A stretch of 64,000 nt of DNA, taken from the NCBI RefSeq assembly GCF_027942865.1, contig NC_134515.1, forward strand, positions 2,672,839-2,736,838. The letters are read 5' to 3'. Made by a program: the position numbers and the translations under genes. This DNA is from Odontesthes bonariensis (taxonomy: Eukaryota; Chordata; Actinopteri; Atheriniformes; Atherinopsidae). Of the stretch, positions 53,201 through 64,000 are shown in pieces (positions within the stretch are counted from its first letter, which is position 1; each line of letters opens with the position of its first letter). The notes under the pieces were generated by a model. The model ran no database searches, was not told where the DNA came from, and saw only the letters and a program-made list of their open reading frames with translations.

Positions 53201-56152
53201 TTAACAGCTCTCAGCTAACTCAGCTCTTAGTTAACTTAGCTCTTAGCTAACTCAACTCTCAGCTAACTCAGCTCTCAGCTAACTTAGCTCTGAGCTAACT
53301 CAGCTCTCAGCTAACTCAGCTCTCACCTAACTCAGCTCTCAGCTAACTCAGTTCTCAGTTAACTCAGCTCTCAGCTAACTCAGCTCTCAGCTAACTCAGC
53401 TCTTAGTTAACTTAGCTCTTAGCTAACTCAGCTCTCAGCTAACTCAGCTCTCAGCTAACTCAGCTCTTAGTTAACTTAGCTCTTAGCTAACTCAGCTCTC
53501 AGCTAACTCAGCTCTTAGTTAACTTAGCTCTTAGCTAACTCAGCTCTCAGCTAACTCAGCTCTCAGCTAACTCAGCTCTTAGCTAACTCAGCTCTCAGCT
53601 AACTCAGCTCTTAGCTAACTCAGCTCTCACCTAACTCAGCTCTCAGCTAACTCAGCTCTTAGTTAACTTAGCTCTCAGCTAACTCAGCTCTCAGCTAACT
53701 CAGCTCTTAGTTAACTTAGCTCTTAGCTAACTCAGCTCTCAGCTAACTCAGCTCTCAGCTAACTTAGCTCTTAGCTAACTCAGCTCTCACCTAACTCAGC
53801 TCTCAGCTAACTCAGCTCTCAGCTAACTCAGCTCTTAGTTAACTCAGCTCTTAGTTAACTCAGCTCTTATTTAACTCAGCTCTCAGCTTACTCAGCTCTT
53901 AGTTAACTTAGCTCTCAGCTAACTCAGCTCTCTGCTAACTCAGCTCTCAGTTAACTCTGCTCTCTGCTAACTCAGCTCTTAGTTAACTCAGCTCTTATTT
54001 AACTCAGCTCTCAGCTAACTCAGCTCTTAGTTAACTCAGCTCTTAGTTAACTCAGCTCTCAGTTAACTCTGCTCTCTGCTAACTCAGCTCTTAGTTAGCT
54101 CTGCTCTCTGCTAACTCAGCTCTTAGTTAACTCAGCTCTTATTTAACTTAGCTCTAAGCTAACTCAGCTCTTAGTTAGCTCTGCTCTCTGCTAACTCAGC
54201 TCTTAGTTAACTCAGCTCTTATTTAACTTAGCTCTCAGCTAACTCATTTCTCAGCTAACTCAGCTCTTAGTTAACTTAGCTCTTAGCTAACTCAGCTCTC
54301 AGCTAACTCAGCTCTCACCTAACTCAGCTCTCAGCTAACTCAGCTCTTAGTTAACTTAGCTCTTAGCTAACTCAGCTCTCAGCTAACTCAGCTCTCAGCT
54401 TACTCAGCTGAGTCAGCTAACTCAGCTCTTAGCTAACTCAGCTCTCAGCTAACTCAGCTCTTAGCTAACTCAGCTCTCACCTAACTCAGCTATCAGCTAA
54501 CTCAGCTCTCAGCTAACTCAGCTATTAGTTAACTCAGCTCTTAGCTAACTCAGCTCTCAGCTAACTCAGCTCTCAGTTAACTCAGCTCTTAGTTAACTCA
54601 GCTCTTAGTTAACTCAGCTCTTATTTAACTCAGCTAACTCAGCTTACTCAGCTCTTAGTTAACTTAGCTCTCAGCTAACTCAGCTCCTGGTTAACTCAGC
54701 TCTTAGTTAACTCAGCTCTTAGATAAATCAGCTCTTAGCTAACTCAGCTCTCACCTAACTCAGCTCTCAGCTAACTCAGTTCTCAGTTAACAGCTCTCAG
54801 CTAACTCAGCTCTTAGTTAACTTAGCTCTTAGCTAACTCAACTCTCAGCTAACTCAGCTCTCAGCTAACTTAGCTCTGAGCTAACTCAGCTCTCAGCTAA
54901 CTCAGCTCTCACCTAACTCAGCTCTCAGCTAACTCAGTTCTCAGTTAACTCAGCTCTCAGCTAACTCAGCTCTCAGCTAACTCAGCTCTTAGTTAACTTA
55001 GCTCTTAGCTAACTCAGCTCTCAGCTAACTCAGCTCTCAGCTAACTCAGCTCTTAGTTAACTTAGCTCTTAGCTAACTCAGCTCTCAGCTAACTCAGCTC
55101 TTAGTTAACTTAGCTCTTAGCTAACTCAGCTCTCAGCTAACTCAGCTCTCAGCTAACTCAGCTCTTAGCTAACTCAGCTCTCAGCTAACTCAGCTCTTAG
55201 CTAACTCAGCTCTCACCTAACTCAGCTCTCAGCTAACTCAGCTCTTAGTTAACTTAGCTCTCAGCTAACTCAGCTCTCAGCTAACTCAGCTCTTAGTTAA
55301 CTTAGCTCTTAGCTAACTCAGCTCTCAGCTAACTCAGCTCTCAGCTAACTTAGCTCTTAGCTAACTCAGCTCTCAGCTAACTCAGCTCTCAGCTAACTCA
55401 GCTCTCAGCTAACTCAGCTCTTAGTTAACTCAGCTCTTAGTTAACTCAGCTCTTATTTAACTCAGCTCTCAGCTTACTCAGCTCTTAGTTAACTTAGCTC
55501 TCAGCTAACTCAGCTCTCTGCTAACTCAGCTCTCAGTTAACTCTGCTCTCTGCTAACTCAGCTCTTAGTTAACTCAGCTCTTAGTTAACTCAGCTCTTAT
55601 TTAACTCAGCTCTCAGCTAACTCAGCTCTTAGTTAACTCAGCTCTTAGTTAACTCAGCTCTCAGTTAACTCTGCTCTCTGCTAACTCAGCTCTTAGTTAG
55701 CTCTGCTCTCTGCTAACTCAGCTCTTAGTTAACTCAGCTCTTATTTAACTTAGCTCTAAGCTAACTCAGCTCTTAGTTAGCTCTGCTCTCTGCTAACTCA
55801 GCTCTTAGTTAACTCAGCTCTTATTTAACTTAGCTCTCAGCTAACTCAGCTCTTAGTTAACTCAGCTCTTAGTTAACTCAGCTCTCAGTTAACTCTGCTC
55901 TCTGCTAACTCAGCTCTTAGTTAACTCTGCTCTCTGCTAACTCAGCTCTTAGTTAACTTAGCTCTCTGCTAACTCAGCTCTCAGCTAACTCAGCTCTCAG
56001 CTAACTCAGCTCTCTGCTAACTCAGCTCTTAGTTAACTTAGCTCTTAGTTAACTAAGAGCTCTTAGCTAACTCATCTCTCAGTTAACTCTGCTCTCTGCT
56101 AACCCAGCTCTTAGTTAACTTAGCTCTTAGTTAACTAAGAGCTCTTAGCTAA
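50205..56152. repeat. 16-bp satellite-like array (about 370 units) with higher-order repeats
   Basis: The unit is close to AACTCAGCTCTTAGTT or AACTCAGCTCTCAGCT. A 1.45-1.6-kb higher-order block is present three times, starting near 51181, 52783 and 54241 at AACTCATTTCTCAGC. Marker words recur: TACTCAGCTGAGTCAGCTAA at 51341, 52943 and 54401, and CCTGGTTAAC at 51626, 53100 and 54686. The first and third blocks are offset by exactly 3060 bp and nearly identical for about 1.6 kb. There is no open frame and no gene. Confidence 0.95.
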
Positions 56153-56159
56153 CAGTCTG

Positions 56160-56745
56160 TTTCCAGGTGTTTCTGTTTCTTAACGAGGGCTCAGCTGGTG
56201 AGGTTTGGTGAGGTCGCGGCATGATGAAAGTTTCTGAGGAGAGCCAGAGGCCTTGAAGGCTTTGCTGAATAGTTTATGAGTTTAAGTGAAGTTAAAGACT
56301 TTCTTGCAGAGATGAAAACACACACAGAAAACGATGTCCAACTGCAGACAGTTTCACTTCTGGTTGAAGAAGCTTTAAAGTCTCAGTGAGAGCACACTGC
56401 AGCTTTTAGGCAGAAACCTCAAGATCAGCCGCCGGGGAGCGTGATGAGCGATGAAGGCGCCAGCAGCCGTCGTGTCCACTGGGAAGCAGGACACGCGCAC
56501 GTGCACACGCTCAGCAAACCCATGTCAGCAACCCTTTATCGAGACATTTCTGTGGGCCGGCGTCACATTGTGTTGCTTAACCTTCTTTTATCTTTCATAT
56601 CTTTCTCTCATGGGTAATATTCACCTCAATTTTGCTCGTTATTTTGTCTGTTTGGGGAGTTTTTCAGCATCTTTCAGCTGTTTCAGCTCCTGGACTCAGA
56701 AAGTAAATGGTTCCACACCAGTCAACTGGATGTGATAAATTTGGT
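56160..56745. other. Unique sequence between the 16-bp and heptamer arrays
   Basis: No recognised exon. A 94-codon open frame at 56451-56735 has no recognisable domain and no promoter or splice context. Confidence 0.45.
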
Positions 56746-56751
56746 ATATAT

Positions 56752-58390
56752 ACTGCACACTGCATACTACATACTGCATACTGCATGCTACATACTGCAT
56801 ACTGCATACTACATACTGCATACTACATACTGCATACTACATACTGCATACTACATACTGCACACTGCATACTACATACTGCATACTGCATGCTACATAC
56901 TGCATACTGCATACTACATACTGCATACTACATACTGCATACTACATACTGCATACTGCATACTACATACTACATACTACATACTGCATACTGCATACTA
57001 CATACTGCATACTACATACTACATACTGCATACTACATACTACATACTGCATACTACATACTGCATACTACATACTACATACTGCATACTACATACTACA
57101 TACTGCATACTGCATGCTACATACTGCATACTACATACTACATACTGCATACTACATACTGCATACTGCATACTACATACTGCATACTACATACTGCACA
57201 CTGCATACTACATACTGCATACTACATACTGCATACTACATACTGCATACTACATACTACATACTGCATACTACACACTGCATACTACATACTACATACT
57301 GCATACTACATACTACATACTGCATACTACATACTGCATACTACATACTACATACTGCATACTACATACTGCATACTACATACTGCATACTACATACTAC
57401 ATACTGCATACTGCATACTGAATACTGCATACTACATACTGCATACTACATACTACATACTGCATACTGCATACTACATACTACATACTGCATACTACAT
57501 ACTACATACTGCATACTGCATACTACATACTACATACTGCATACTACATACTACATACTGCATACGACATACTACATACTGCATACTACATACTACATAC
57601 TACATACTACATACTGCATACTGCATACTACATACTACATACTGCATACTACATACTGCATACTGCATACTACATACTGCATACTACATACTGCATACTG
57701 CATACTGCATACTACATACTACATACTGCATACTACATACTACATACTACATACTGCATACTGCATACTACATACTGCATACTACATACTGCATACTGCA
57801 TACTGCATACTACATACTACATACTGCATACTACATACTGCATACTGCATACTACATACTACATACTACATACTGCATACTGCATACTACATACTGCATA
57901 CTACATACTGCATACTGCATACTGCATACTACATACTACATACTGCATACTACATACTGCATACTGCATACTACATACTGCATACTACATACTGCATACT
58001 GCATACTGCATACTACATACTACATACTGCATACTACATACTACATACTACATACTGCATACTGCATACTACATACTGCATACTACATACTGCATACTGC
58101 ATACTGCATACTACATACTACATACTGCATACTACATACTGCATACTGCATACTACATACTGCATACTACATACTGCATACTGCATACTGCATACTACAT
58201 ACTACATACTGCATACTACATACTGCATACGACATACTACATACTGCATACTGCATACTGCATACTACATACTACATACTGCATACTACATACTGCATAC
58301 TACATACTACATACTGCATACTGCATACTACATACTGCATACTACATACTACATACTGCATACTACATACTGCATACTTCCATACTGCAT
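56752..58390. repeat. 7-bp array (ATACTGC / ATACTAC)
   Basis: About 234 heptamers of two main forms. Recurrent runs such as three ATACTGC then two ATACTAC occur at a spacing of about 126 bp (57680-58270), showing block duplication over the heptamer level. The 592-codon open frame is an artefact. Confidence 0.95.
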
Positions 58391-58770
58391 ACTCATCGAT
58401 CAGACAGTATGCAGAGCGTTTACCCACAATGCATTTCGCTCCTGCCCGAGCCGAAATCAGCCGGCCTGAAGCTGATTTCTCTTAAGCTCTAAACTCTGTA
58501 AACTTTAGCAACATTTGAAACATTTTCAGGTGAGAAAGTAGTCGTTTAGATCCCCAACGTGTTGAAAACCTGACAAAATACCGGCTATAAATACAGGAAA
58601 TGGCGATCGGCGACGTCACGTTACGTTGCATCTTGGGTAGTTTGAGTATGAGTAGTAACCTCATGATGCATACCCAACATTTCGGAGAATCTAGTATGCA
58701 TCTGGGAACTTCTGCTTACTCAAACTCTCACACTAACTCAGAAAGTTAGTATTGAGCATGTTTACCTTAC
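56752..58770. mobile_element. TIR transposon copy 4, ends lost, 1.6-kb heptamer expansion
   Basis: Positions 56752-58390 are heptamers. From 58391 the body matches copy 1 (ATCGATCAGACAGTATGCAG, then CCCACAATGCATTTCGCTCC). An internal deletion joins ACCGGCT to AAATACAGGAAATGGCGATC near 58585. The body ends near AACTCAGAAAGTTAGTA. Neither terminal repeat is intact. Confidence 0.8.
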
Positions 58771-59087
58771 AAAGAGTGCCAAACAGCAGCTACATTATGT
58801 GTCTTCTGTGTCAACCAAAACAAACGCACATTTCAGCAGAAACTCAACATCTAACTTGAGGAAACATGTAGCGGTAAGTTTCCTAAACTCGTTTTTTCCC
58901 CCATGGATAGGTGAATGTTTGTTTTTTAGGTTCCATACTGGTTACATATGTTTTAAACGTTTTCTAAGTCTCTTATTTTTTATTAAAGTTCTTGAATTTA
59001 CCTGGATTATTTTAATTGAAGCTATTTTGTAATTAATTAATCATTTTAATTTATTTTATCAACTGGATGAACTCTAATTTGCCTAAA

Positions 59088-61500
59088 GATGATTATTTGG
59101 AAGGCCCTAAAGGTGATCTGGAGGAGAGGGAAGATTGCCCAGCCATGGAGGTACGCTGAGGGAGTGTACTTACCAAAAGAAGAAAAGTCTGAGAACATCG
59201 ACCAGTTTCGGGTAATCTCCTTGCTAAGTGTGGAAAGCAAAATCTTCTTCAGTATCGTGGCCAAGAGACTCTCTAACTTCCTGCTGAGCAACACATACAT
59301 CGACACGTCTGTGCAGAAAGGAGGGATACCGGGAGTCCCCGGTTGCCTGGAACACACAGGCGTGGTAACCCATCTCATCAGGGAGGCGAGAGAGGGAAGA
59401 GGTGACTTGGCTGTGCTGTGGCTGTATCTCACTAACACGTATGGTTCCATACCCCATAAGCTAGTGGAGGTCGCACTGGAGAAACATCACGTACCCCAGA
59501 AGGTGAGAAGCCTCATCCTGGACTACTACAGCAAGTTCAGCTTGAGAGTGTCATCTGGCCAGCTGACATCTGACTGGCACCAGCTGGAAGTGGGCATAAT
59601 CACCGGTTGCACCATATCGGTGACCCTCTTCGCACTGGCAATGAATATGCTGGCCAAGGGAGCTGAAACAGAATGCAGAGGTCCACTAAGCAGGTCTGGA
59701 GTAAGGCAACCTCCCATCAGGGCCTTCATGGACGACCTCACAGTGACGACAACATCTGTACCAGGAGCCAGATGGATTCTCCAGGGGTTGGAGAGGATCA
59801 TGACTTGGGCACGCATGTGCTTCAAGCCAGTAAAGTCCAGGTCACTGGTTCTACGGAAAGGGAAGGTCTCAGACAAATTCCGCTTCAGGTCGGGAGAACA
59901 TCTGATCCCGTCGGTTACTGAGAAACCAGTGAAGAGCCTGGGGAAGGTCTTCAACTGCAGCCTGAATGACAGAGACTCTATCAAGGCAACCAGCGCTGAC
60001 TTGGATGGATGGCTGAGAACAGTGGATAAGTCTGGGCTCCCTGGTAGATTCAAGGCCTGGATGTACCAACATGGGATCCTCCCAAGAATCCTCTGGCCTC
60101 TCCTCATATACGAGGTTCCCATGACCGTGGTGGAAGGGTTTGAGCAGAGGGCGAGCAGCTATCTGCGCAGATGGCTGGGGCTACCACGCAGCTTGAGTAA
60201 CATTGGGCTGTATGGGAATTCCAACAAGCTCAGGCTCCCTTTTAGCTCGGTCAGGGAGGAGTTCATTGTGACACGGACACGGGAACACCTGCAGTACGTT
60301 GGATCCAGGGACGCCAAAGTGTCCGGGGCAGGAATCGTGGTGAGGACAGGGAGGAAGTGGAGGGCAGCCGATGCAGTCCAGCAGGCAGAGTCTCGGCTGA
60401 AGCACAAGGCCATGCTCGGCACAGTGGCGCAGGGCAGAGCGGGACATGGGGTGTCAACCTCAGCCCAGTACGAGTCTGCCACTGGGAGGGAGAGACAGAG
60501 GCTGGTGCAGGAAGAGGTGCGAGCTTCAGTGGAGGAAGAGCGAACCAGCAGAGCAGTGGCCATGAAGCAGCAAGGGGCCTGGAGGAAGTGGGAGCAGGCG
60601 ATGGAGCGACACATCACCTGGAAGGACATCTGGCAGTGGAACCCCCAGAGGATTAAGTTCTTAATCCAAGGGGTTTACGATGTCCTCCCGAGCCCATCTA
60701 ACCTGCACATATGGGGAAAAATGGAGACACCTGCATGCACCCTTTGTTCCAAGACAGGTACATTAGAGCACATCCTGAGCAGCTGCTCCAAGGCACTGAG
60801 CGAGGGGCGGTATCGATCAGGTCCTCAAATCCATAGCTGAGGCAATCAGCAAGGGGATTAAGGACAGCCGGTACACCCAAGCTACAGCCAAAACCATCCG
60901 GTTCGTAAAGGAAGGACAGAAGCCAGAGAAAGCACCAAGAAACGGCTCGACAGGGTTGCTCTCCACGGCCCGAGACTGGGTTATGACAGTTGACCTGGAG
61001 AGGCAGCTGAAAATTCCCCAGCACATCACCCAGTCCAAGATGAGACCAGACATCATCCTGGTCTCCGAGGCTACAAGGCAACTCGTCATGCTCGAGTTGA
61101 CAGTTCCATGGGAAGATAGGATGGAGGAGGCACAGGAGAGAAAGAGGGAGAAATACCAGGAGCTGGTAGAGGACTGTCGTAGGAATGGCTGGAGGACCAT
61201 ATGCATGCCAGTGGAGGTGGGGAGCCGGGGATTTGCCAGCCACTCCCTGAGCAAGGCCTACGGCACACTAGGCATAACGGGTGGCAATCGGAAGAGAGCC
61301 ATCAACAGCAATGCAGAGGCTGCTGAGAAAGCATCCAGATGGCTCTGGCTGAAGAGGGGAGACAGGTGGGGGGAGTAGAATGCCACAGGCCGGGGTCTGA
61401 TCACCCCCGGTCGGGTCGCCTGGACGAGGGTGTCTGTTGCGAGACCCGAAACATCCAGTGACTCCAGGAAACAACACTGATGATGTGTCTAAGTCAGTGC
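59088..61500 (+). mobile_element. 5'-truncated LINE of the R2/NeSL-type (restriction-like endonuclease) group, inactive
   Basis: The frame 59089-60840 carries reverse-transcriptase blocks, including FMDD at residues 213-216 and a terminal zinc knuckle (CTLCSKTGTLEHILSSC). In motif A the expected aspartate is tyrosine (WLYLTNTYGS, residue 113). A deletion near 60812 shifts the frame. The second frame (60956-61378) holds the PD...ELTVPWED endonuclease core, followed by a KREKYQ block. The 3' untranslated part runs to about 61500. RLE-type LINEs cut DNA and copy their RNA into it; this copy cannot be active as written. Confidence 0.85.
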
Positions 61501-61564
61501 TTCAGGGGATGTTTGCAAAACTATTTAGTATTTCTGTCTGTCTGATTGAATGCTTGTGTTAACA

Positions 61565-61711
61565 AATAAATCAGACGTTACTCAACAGTTACTCAGTACT
61601 TGAGTAGTTTTTTCACAGAGCACTTTTTTTACTCTTACTCAAGGAATTATTTGGATGACTAATTTTTACTTTTACTTGAGTAAATTTTTTGGCTGCTCTG
61701 CCCACCTCTGT
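61565..61711. mobile_element. hAT-type terminal fragment (TTACTTGAGTAAA ... CCCACCTCTG)
   Basis: On the minus strand it starts CAGAGGTGGGCAGAGCAGCC and continues TTTACTCAAGTAAAAGTA, a common teleost hAT terminal sequence. The opposite end was not found. Confidence 0.55.
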
Positions 61712-62100
61712 CAGAAAGTAATAAAATTCATGATGTACTTGAACATTTTCCACCACTTTCTTCTTCTTTGGGCCTTTTTTTGTTGTTTTCCAGTTGAAAG
61801 GCAGAGCCGTTGGTTACGGAGCACAGTGAACTTTTCTCTCATCCTCCTTTCTGCTTTGCTGAATATGCTCAAAGGTTGAAACCACTGGTCACATGATCAC
61901 TAGAGGGCGCCGAACAGCGAAACTGTGAGTGGTAACGAGCTGCTGTGGGTTTGTTTCTCCTTTAGGAAGCCAATGTGTGCTCAGCTGCTGGATGTTTCCT
62001 CTGAGAAGCCTGAGGATCAGGCTGAGGATCAGGAGGCAGGAGGCAGGAGAAGGAAAGAAAGAGGAGAGAAACACTGAATGGATGCTTCGGCTCACTCTGC
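61712..62100. other. Intergenic stretch upstream of the right-hand gene
   Basis: No recognised gene. It becomes GC-richer after about 61970. Open frames of 70-90 codons lack support. Confidence 0.4.
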
Positions 62101-62104
62101 TCCT

Positions 62105-62170
62105 GGCCAATCACAGCCCCCGCCTGGCTCCCCCCTGCGCCGGGCTCTGTGATTGGCCGGTGGGCGCAGG
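62105..62170 (+). promoter_or_regulatory. Promoter-like region with paired CCAAT boxes
   Basis: GGCCAATCACAG at about 62105 and GTGATTGGCCGG at about 62149 are opposed CCAAT boxes about 44 bp apart, with a GC-rich stretch between and after them. This arrangement fits an NF-Y-bound promoter about 500 bp before the start codon at 62644. Direction plus is inferred from that codon. Confidence 0.45.
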
Positions 62171-62174
62171 GATG

Positions 62175-62305
62175 CAGGGAGCCACAGGAGGATAAAGAAG
62201 CAGCAGCAGAAGAAGAAGAAGCTGTCAGAGGAGGATAAAGAAGCAGAAGAAGAAGCTGTCAGAGGAGGATAAAGAAGCAGAAGAAGAATCTGTCAGAGGA
62301 GGACG
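62175..62305. repeat. About 40-bp tandem repeat, three copies, in the presumed leader
   Basis: GAGGATAAAGAAGCAG is followed by (AGAAG)n and CTGTCAGAG, repeated at about 62188, 62230 and 62267. It is purine-rich and may be transcribed as 5' UTR. Confidence 0.8.
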
Positions 62306-62401
62306 GCGCTCTCTCTCTCTCTGTTCGTCAGCAGCTCCTCTGCCTCTCCGTGTGTTTCCCACCCATCCAGCTGTTGGACTGGGGGGGGGGGCAGTTATCT
62401 G

Positions 62402-62527
62402 ATGCCATGGACCTGCTGCCCACCGACTGCAGCTGCTGCAGCTGCCGTTTGCCCCACAGCATCATGGGAGCTGGAGTCTCCTGAGCAGCTCCGGAGGATT
62501 GTGGGTCAGAGTTCTGGGATGTTCTGA
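62402..62527 (+). promoter_or_regulatory. Overlapping upstream open reading frames in the leader
   Basis: ATG at 62402 opens 41 codons ending at 62527. ATG at 62407 (good context, GCCATGG) opens 25 codons ending at 62484. Both precede the MGCRLTRNK start at 62644. If the leader is unspliced they would reduce initiation at the main start. The peptides have no recognised match. Confidence 0.35.
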
Positions 62528-62643
62528 GTTGTGAGGCGGCGGGCGGACGGACTCAGCAGACCCGTGGTCTCCCCCCGGTCTCCCTCCTCCCCCACCCTCC
62601 CCCCCAGATTTCCCCTCTGAGTCGCACCTGTCTGAGGGGCAGG

Positions 62644-62670
62644 ATGGGCTGTCGTCTGACGCGGAACAAG
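62644..62670 (+). CDS. Probable first coding exon of an unidentified N-acylated protein (MGCRLTRNK)
   Basis: ATGGGCTGTCGTCTGACGCG then GAACAAG, followed by a perfect donor GTGAGT at 62671. Met-Gly-Cys at the start is a typical myristoylation plus palmitoylation signal, as in Src-type kinases and other membrane-tethered proteins. No later exon lies in the window, so the product is unknown. Support comes from the GC-rich, CCAAT-containing upstream region, the start context AGGATGG and the donor. It could also be non-coding. Confidence 0.45.
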
Positions 62671-62679
62671 GTGAGTGAG

Positions 62680-63149
62680 CGTCTGCAGGTGTGTTTGTGC
62701 TGAGCGGAGGGAGGAGGGGTGAGGATGGGTGAGGTGACCTCTCTCTGTTATCTGTCTGTGTGTGGAGAGCATAAAGAGGCAGAAAGAGGCATTAAAAGGC
62801 AGAAAGAGGCATTAAAAGACAGAAAGAGGCAGAAAGAGAGCATAAAGAGGCAGAAAGAGGCAGAAAGAAAAGCACCGATGGATAAAAACTGGAACATTTC
62901 ATTTCAAATCATTTGTTTTCGTCTCATAAATCCACCCGAGCCGCAGTGAAATCTCCACTTCCCGACGCCCGTCAGAAGCTCCTCAGGAGTGCGGCTGCCG
63001 CTTCGGGGCATCTGGAAGAAGTCTCTGCAGGTGTTTGCTCACCTGAGAGTTCCTGCTGTGTGTGAGGCGGCGTCACATCCTGCGTCTCACTCAGAGCAGA
63101 ACGTGGTGCGAGCTGGTGTTTCTGTCACTGACCGACGGGATGAGTCACA
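62680..63149. other. Presumed first intron of the right-hand gene
   Basis: Contains a purine-rich short repeat (AAAGAGGCAGAAAGAGGCAT, 62770-62868) and otherwise unique sequence. No second exon recognised. Confidence 0.4.
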
Positions 63150-64000
63150 GGCTGCGTTCCAAACCGCATACTACATGCTACATGCTACATGCTACATGCT
63201 ACATACTGCATACTGCATGCTACATGCTACATACTGCATGCTACATAGTGCATGCTACATACTGCATACTGCATGCTACGTGCTACATGCTACATACTGC
63301 ATACTGCATGCTACATGCTACGTGCTACATACTGCATGCTACATGCTACATGCTACATACTGCATGCTATATGCTACATACTGCATGCTACATGCTACAT
63401 GCTACATGCTACATACTGCATGCTACATGCTACATGTTACATGCTGCATACTACATACTACATGCTACATGCTATATACTGCATACTACATGGTACAGAC
63501 ATCATGCTACATGCTACATACTGCATGCTACATGCTACATGTTACATGCTACATACTACATACTACATAGTGCATGCTACATGCTACATGCTACATACTA
63601 CATACTGCATACTACATACTACAGGCTACATGCTGCATACTTCATACTACATGCTACATACTACATACTGCATACTACATACTGCATGCTACATGCTATA
63701 TGCTACATGCTACATGCTGCATACTGCATACTGTATACTACATGCTGCATACTGCATACTACATACTGCATACTGCATACTACATACTGCATACTGCATA
63801 CTGCATACTACATACTGCATACTACATACTACATGCTACATGCTGCATACTAAATGCTACATGCTACATGCTACATACTGCATACTACATACTACATACT
63901 GCATACTGCATACTACATACTTCCATACTACATACTGCATACTGCATACTACATACTACATACTTCCATACTACATACTGCATACTACATACTTCCATAC
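63150..64000. mobile_element. TIR transposon copy 5, heptamer-expanded, runs off the window
   Basis: Left end GGCTGCGTTCCAAACCGCAT, then a heptamer array from 63165 to the window edge. In its first 500 bp a third heptamer form, ATGCTAC, is frequent; later units are mostly ATACTAC and ATACTGC, with CATACTTC near the edge. The body and right end are not in the window. Confidence 0.8.

Noticed and set aside
50205..56152. CRISPR-like regular repeats
   Set aside because: Units are contiguous with no unique spacers, and the surrounding genes are vertebrate. The same applies to all other arrays here.
56707..58485. 592-codon plus-strand ORF
   Set aside because: Heptamer array again, read in three frames alike.
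60956..61378. Separate 140-codon endonuclease gene
   Set aside because: It is the endonuclease part of the same LINE as 59089-60840, displaced by a frameshift.

Overview
The window is vertebrate nuclear DNA, almost certainly from a teleost fish. The evidence is intron-exon genes with GT-AG splice sites, teleost-type interspersed repeats (L2-like and R2-like LINEs, a tRNA-derived SINE, hAT, Harbinger-like and TTAA-target DNA transposons), and two recognisable vertebrate genes. It contains no operons and no bacterial features.

Layout. (1) Positions 1145-19153, minus strand: ten coding exons of hm13 (signal peptide peptidase). Only the last, C-terminal exon lies beyond the left edge. (2) Positions 21190-37984, minus strand: a full-length coding set (eight coding exons, 309 residues) of a secreted DNase I-family gene closest to DNASE1L1. 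It lies head-to-tail behind hm13. Two metal-binding glutamates and the asparagine of the GDFN motif are replaced, so it may be a pseudoenzyme. (3) Positions 38330-50000: transposon and minisatellite territory, including a pair of duplicated segments, one carrying an L2-type LINE and an expanded 32-bp array and the other carrying neither. (4) Positions 50205-56150: a 6-kb array of a 16-bp unit with higher-order structure. (5) Positions 59088-61500: a broken LINE with a restriction-like endonuclease. (6) Positions 62100-62670: a GC-rich promoter-like stretch and a probable first coding exon (MGCRLTRNK, plus strand) of an unidentified protein. (7) Positions 63150-64000: another heptamer-filled transposon running off the right edge.

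The outstanding property is tandem repetition. By my own interval sums, about 26 kb of 64 kb (roughly 41 percent) is tandem array, with units of 7, 12, 16, 21, 32, about 47, 51 and 124 bp. Several arrays can be tied to a visible single-copy seed: the exon 8/intron 8 splice junction of the DNase gene (now about 60 tandem copies, most with a 5' splice site), the GCATACT heptamer in the terminal repeat of a small DNA transposon (five copies here, three grossly expanded), a single 21-bp unit at about 30437-30465, and a single 32-bp unit at about 49938-49970. Long open frames inside these arrays come from unit lengths divisible by three, or from stop-free heptamers, and are not genes.

The two main genes look functional at the splicing level despite introns inflated with repeats. 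Two transposons end only 26-41 bp from splice donors.
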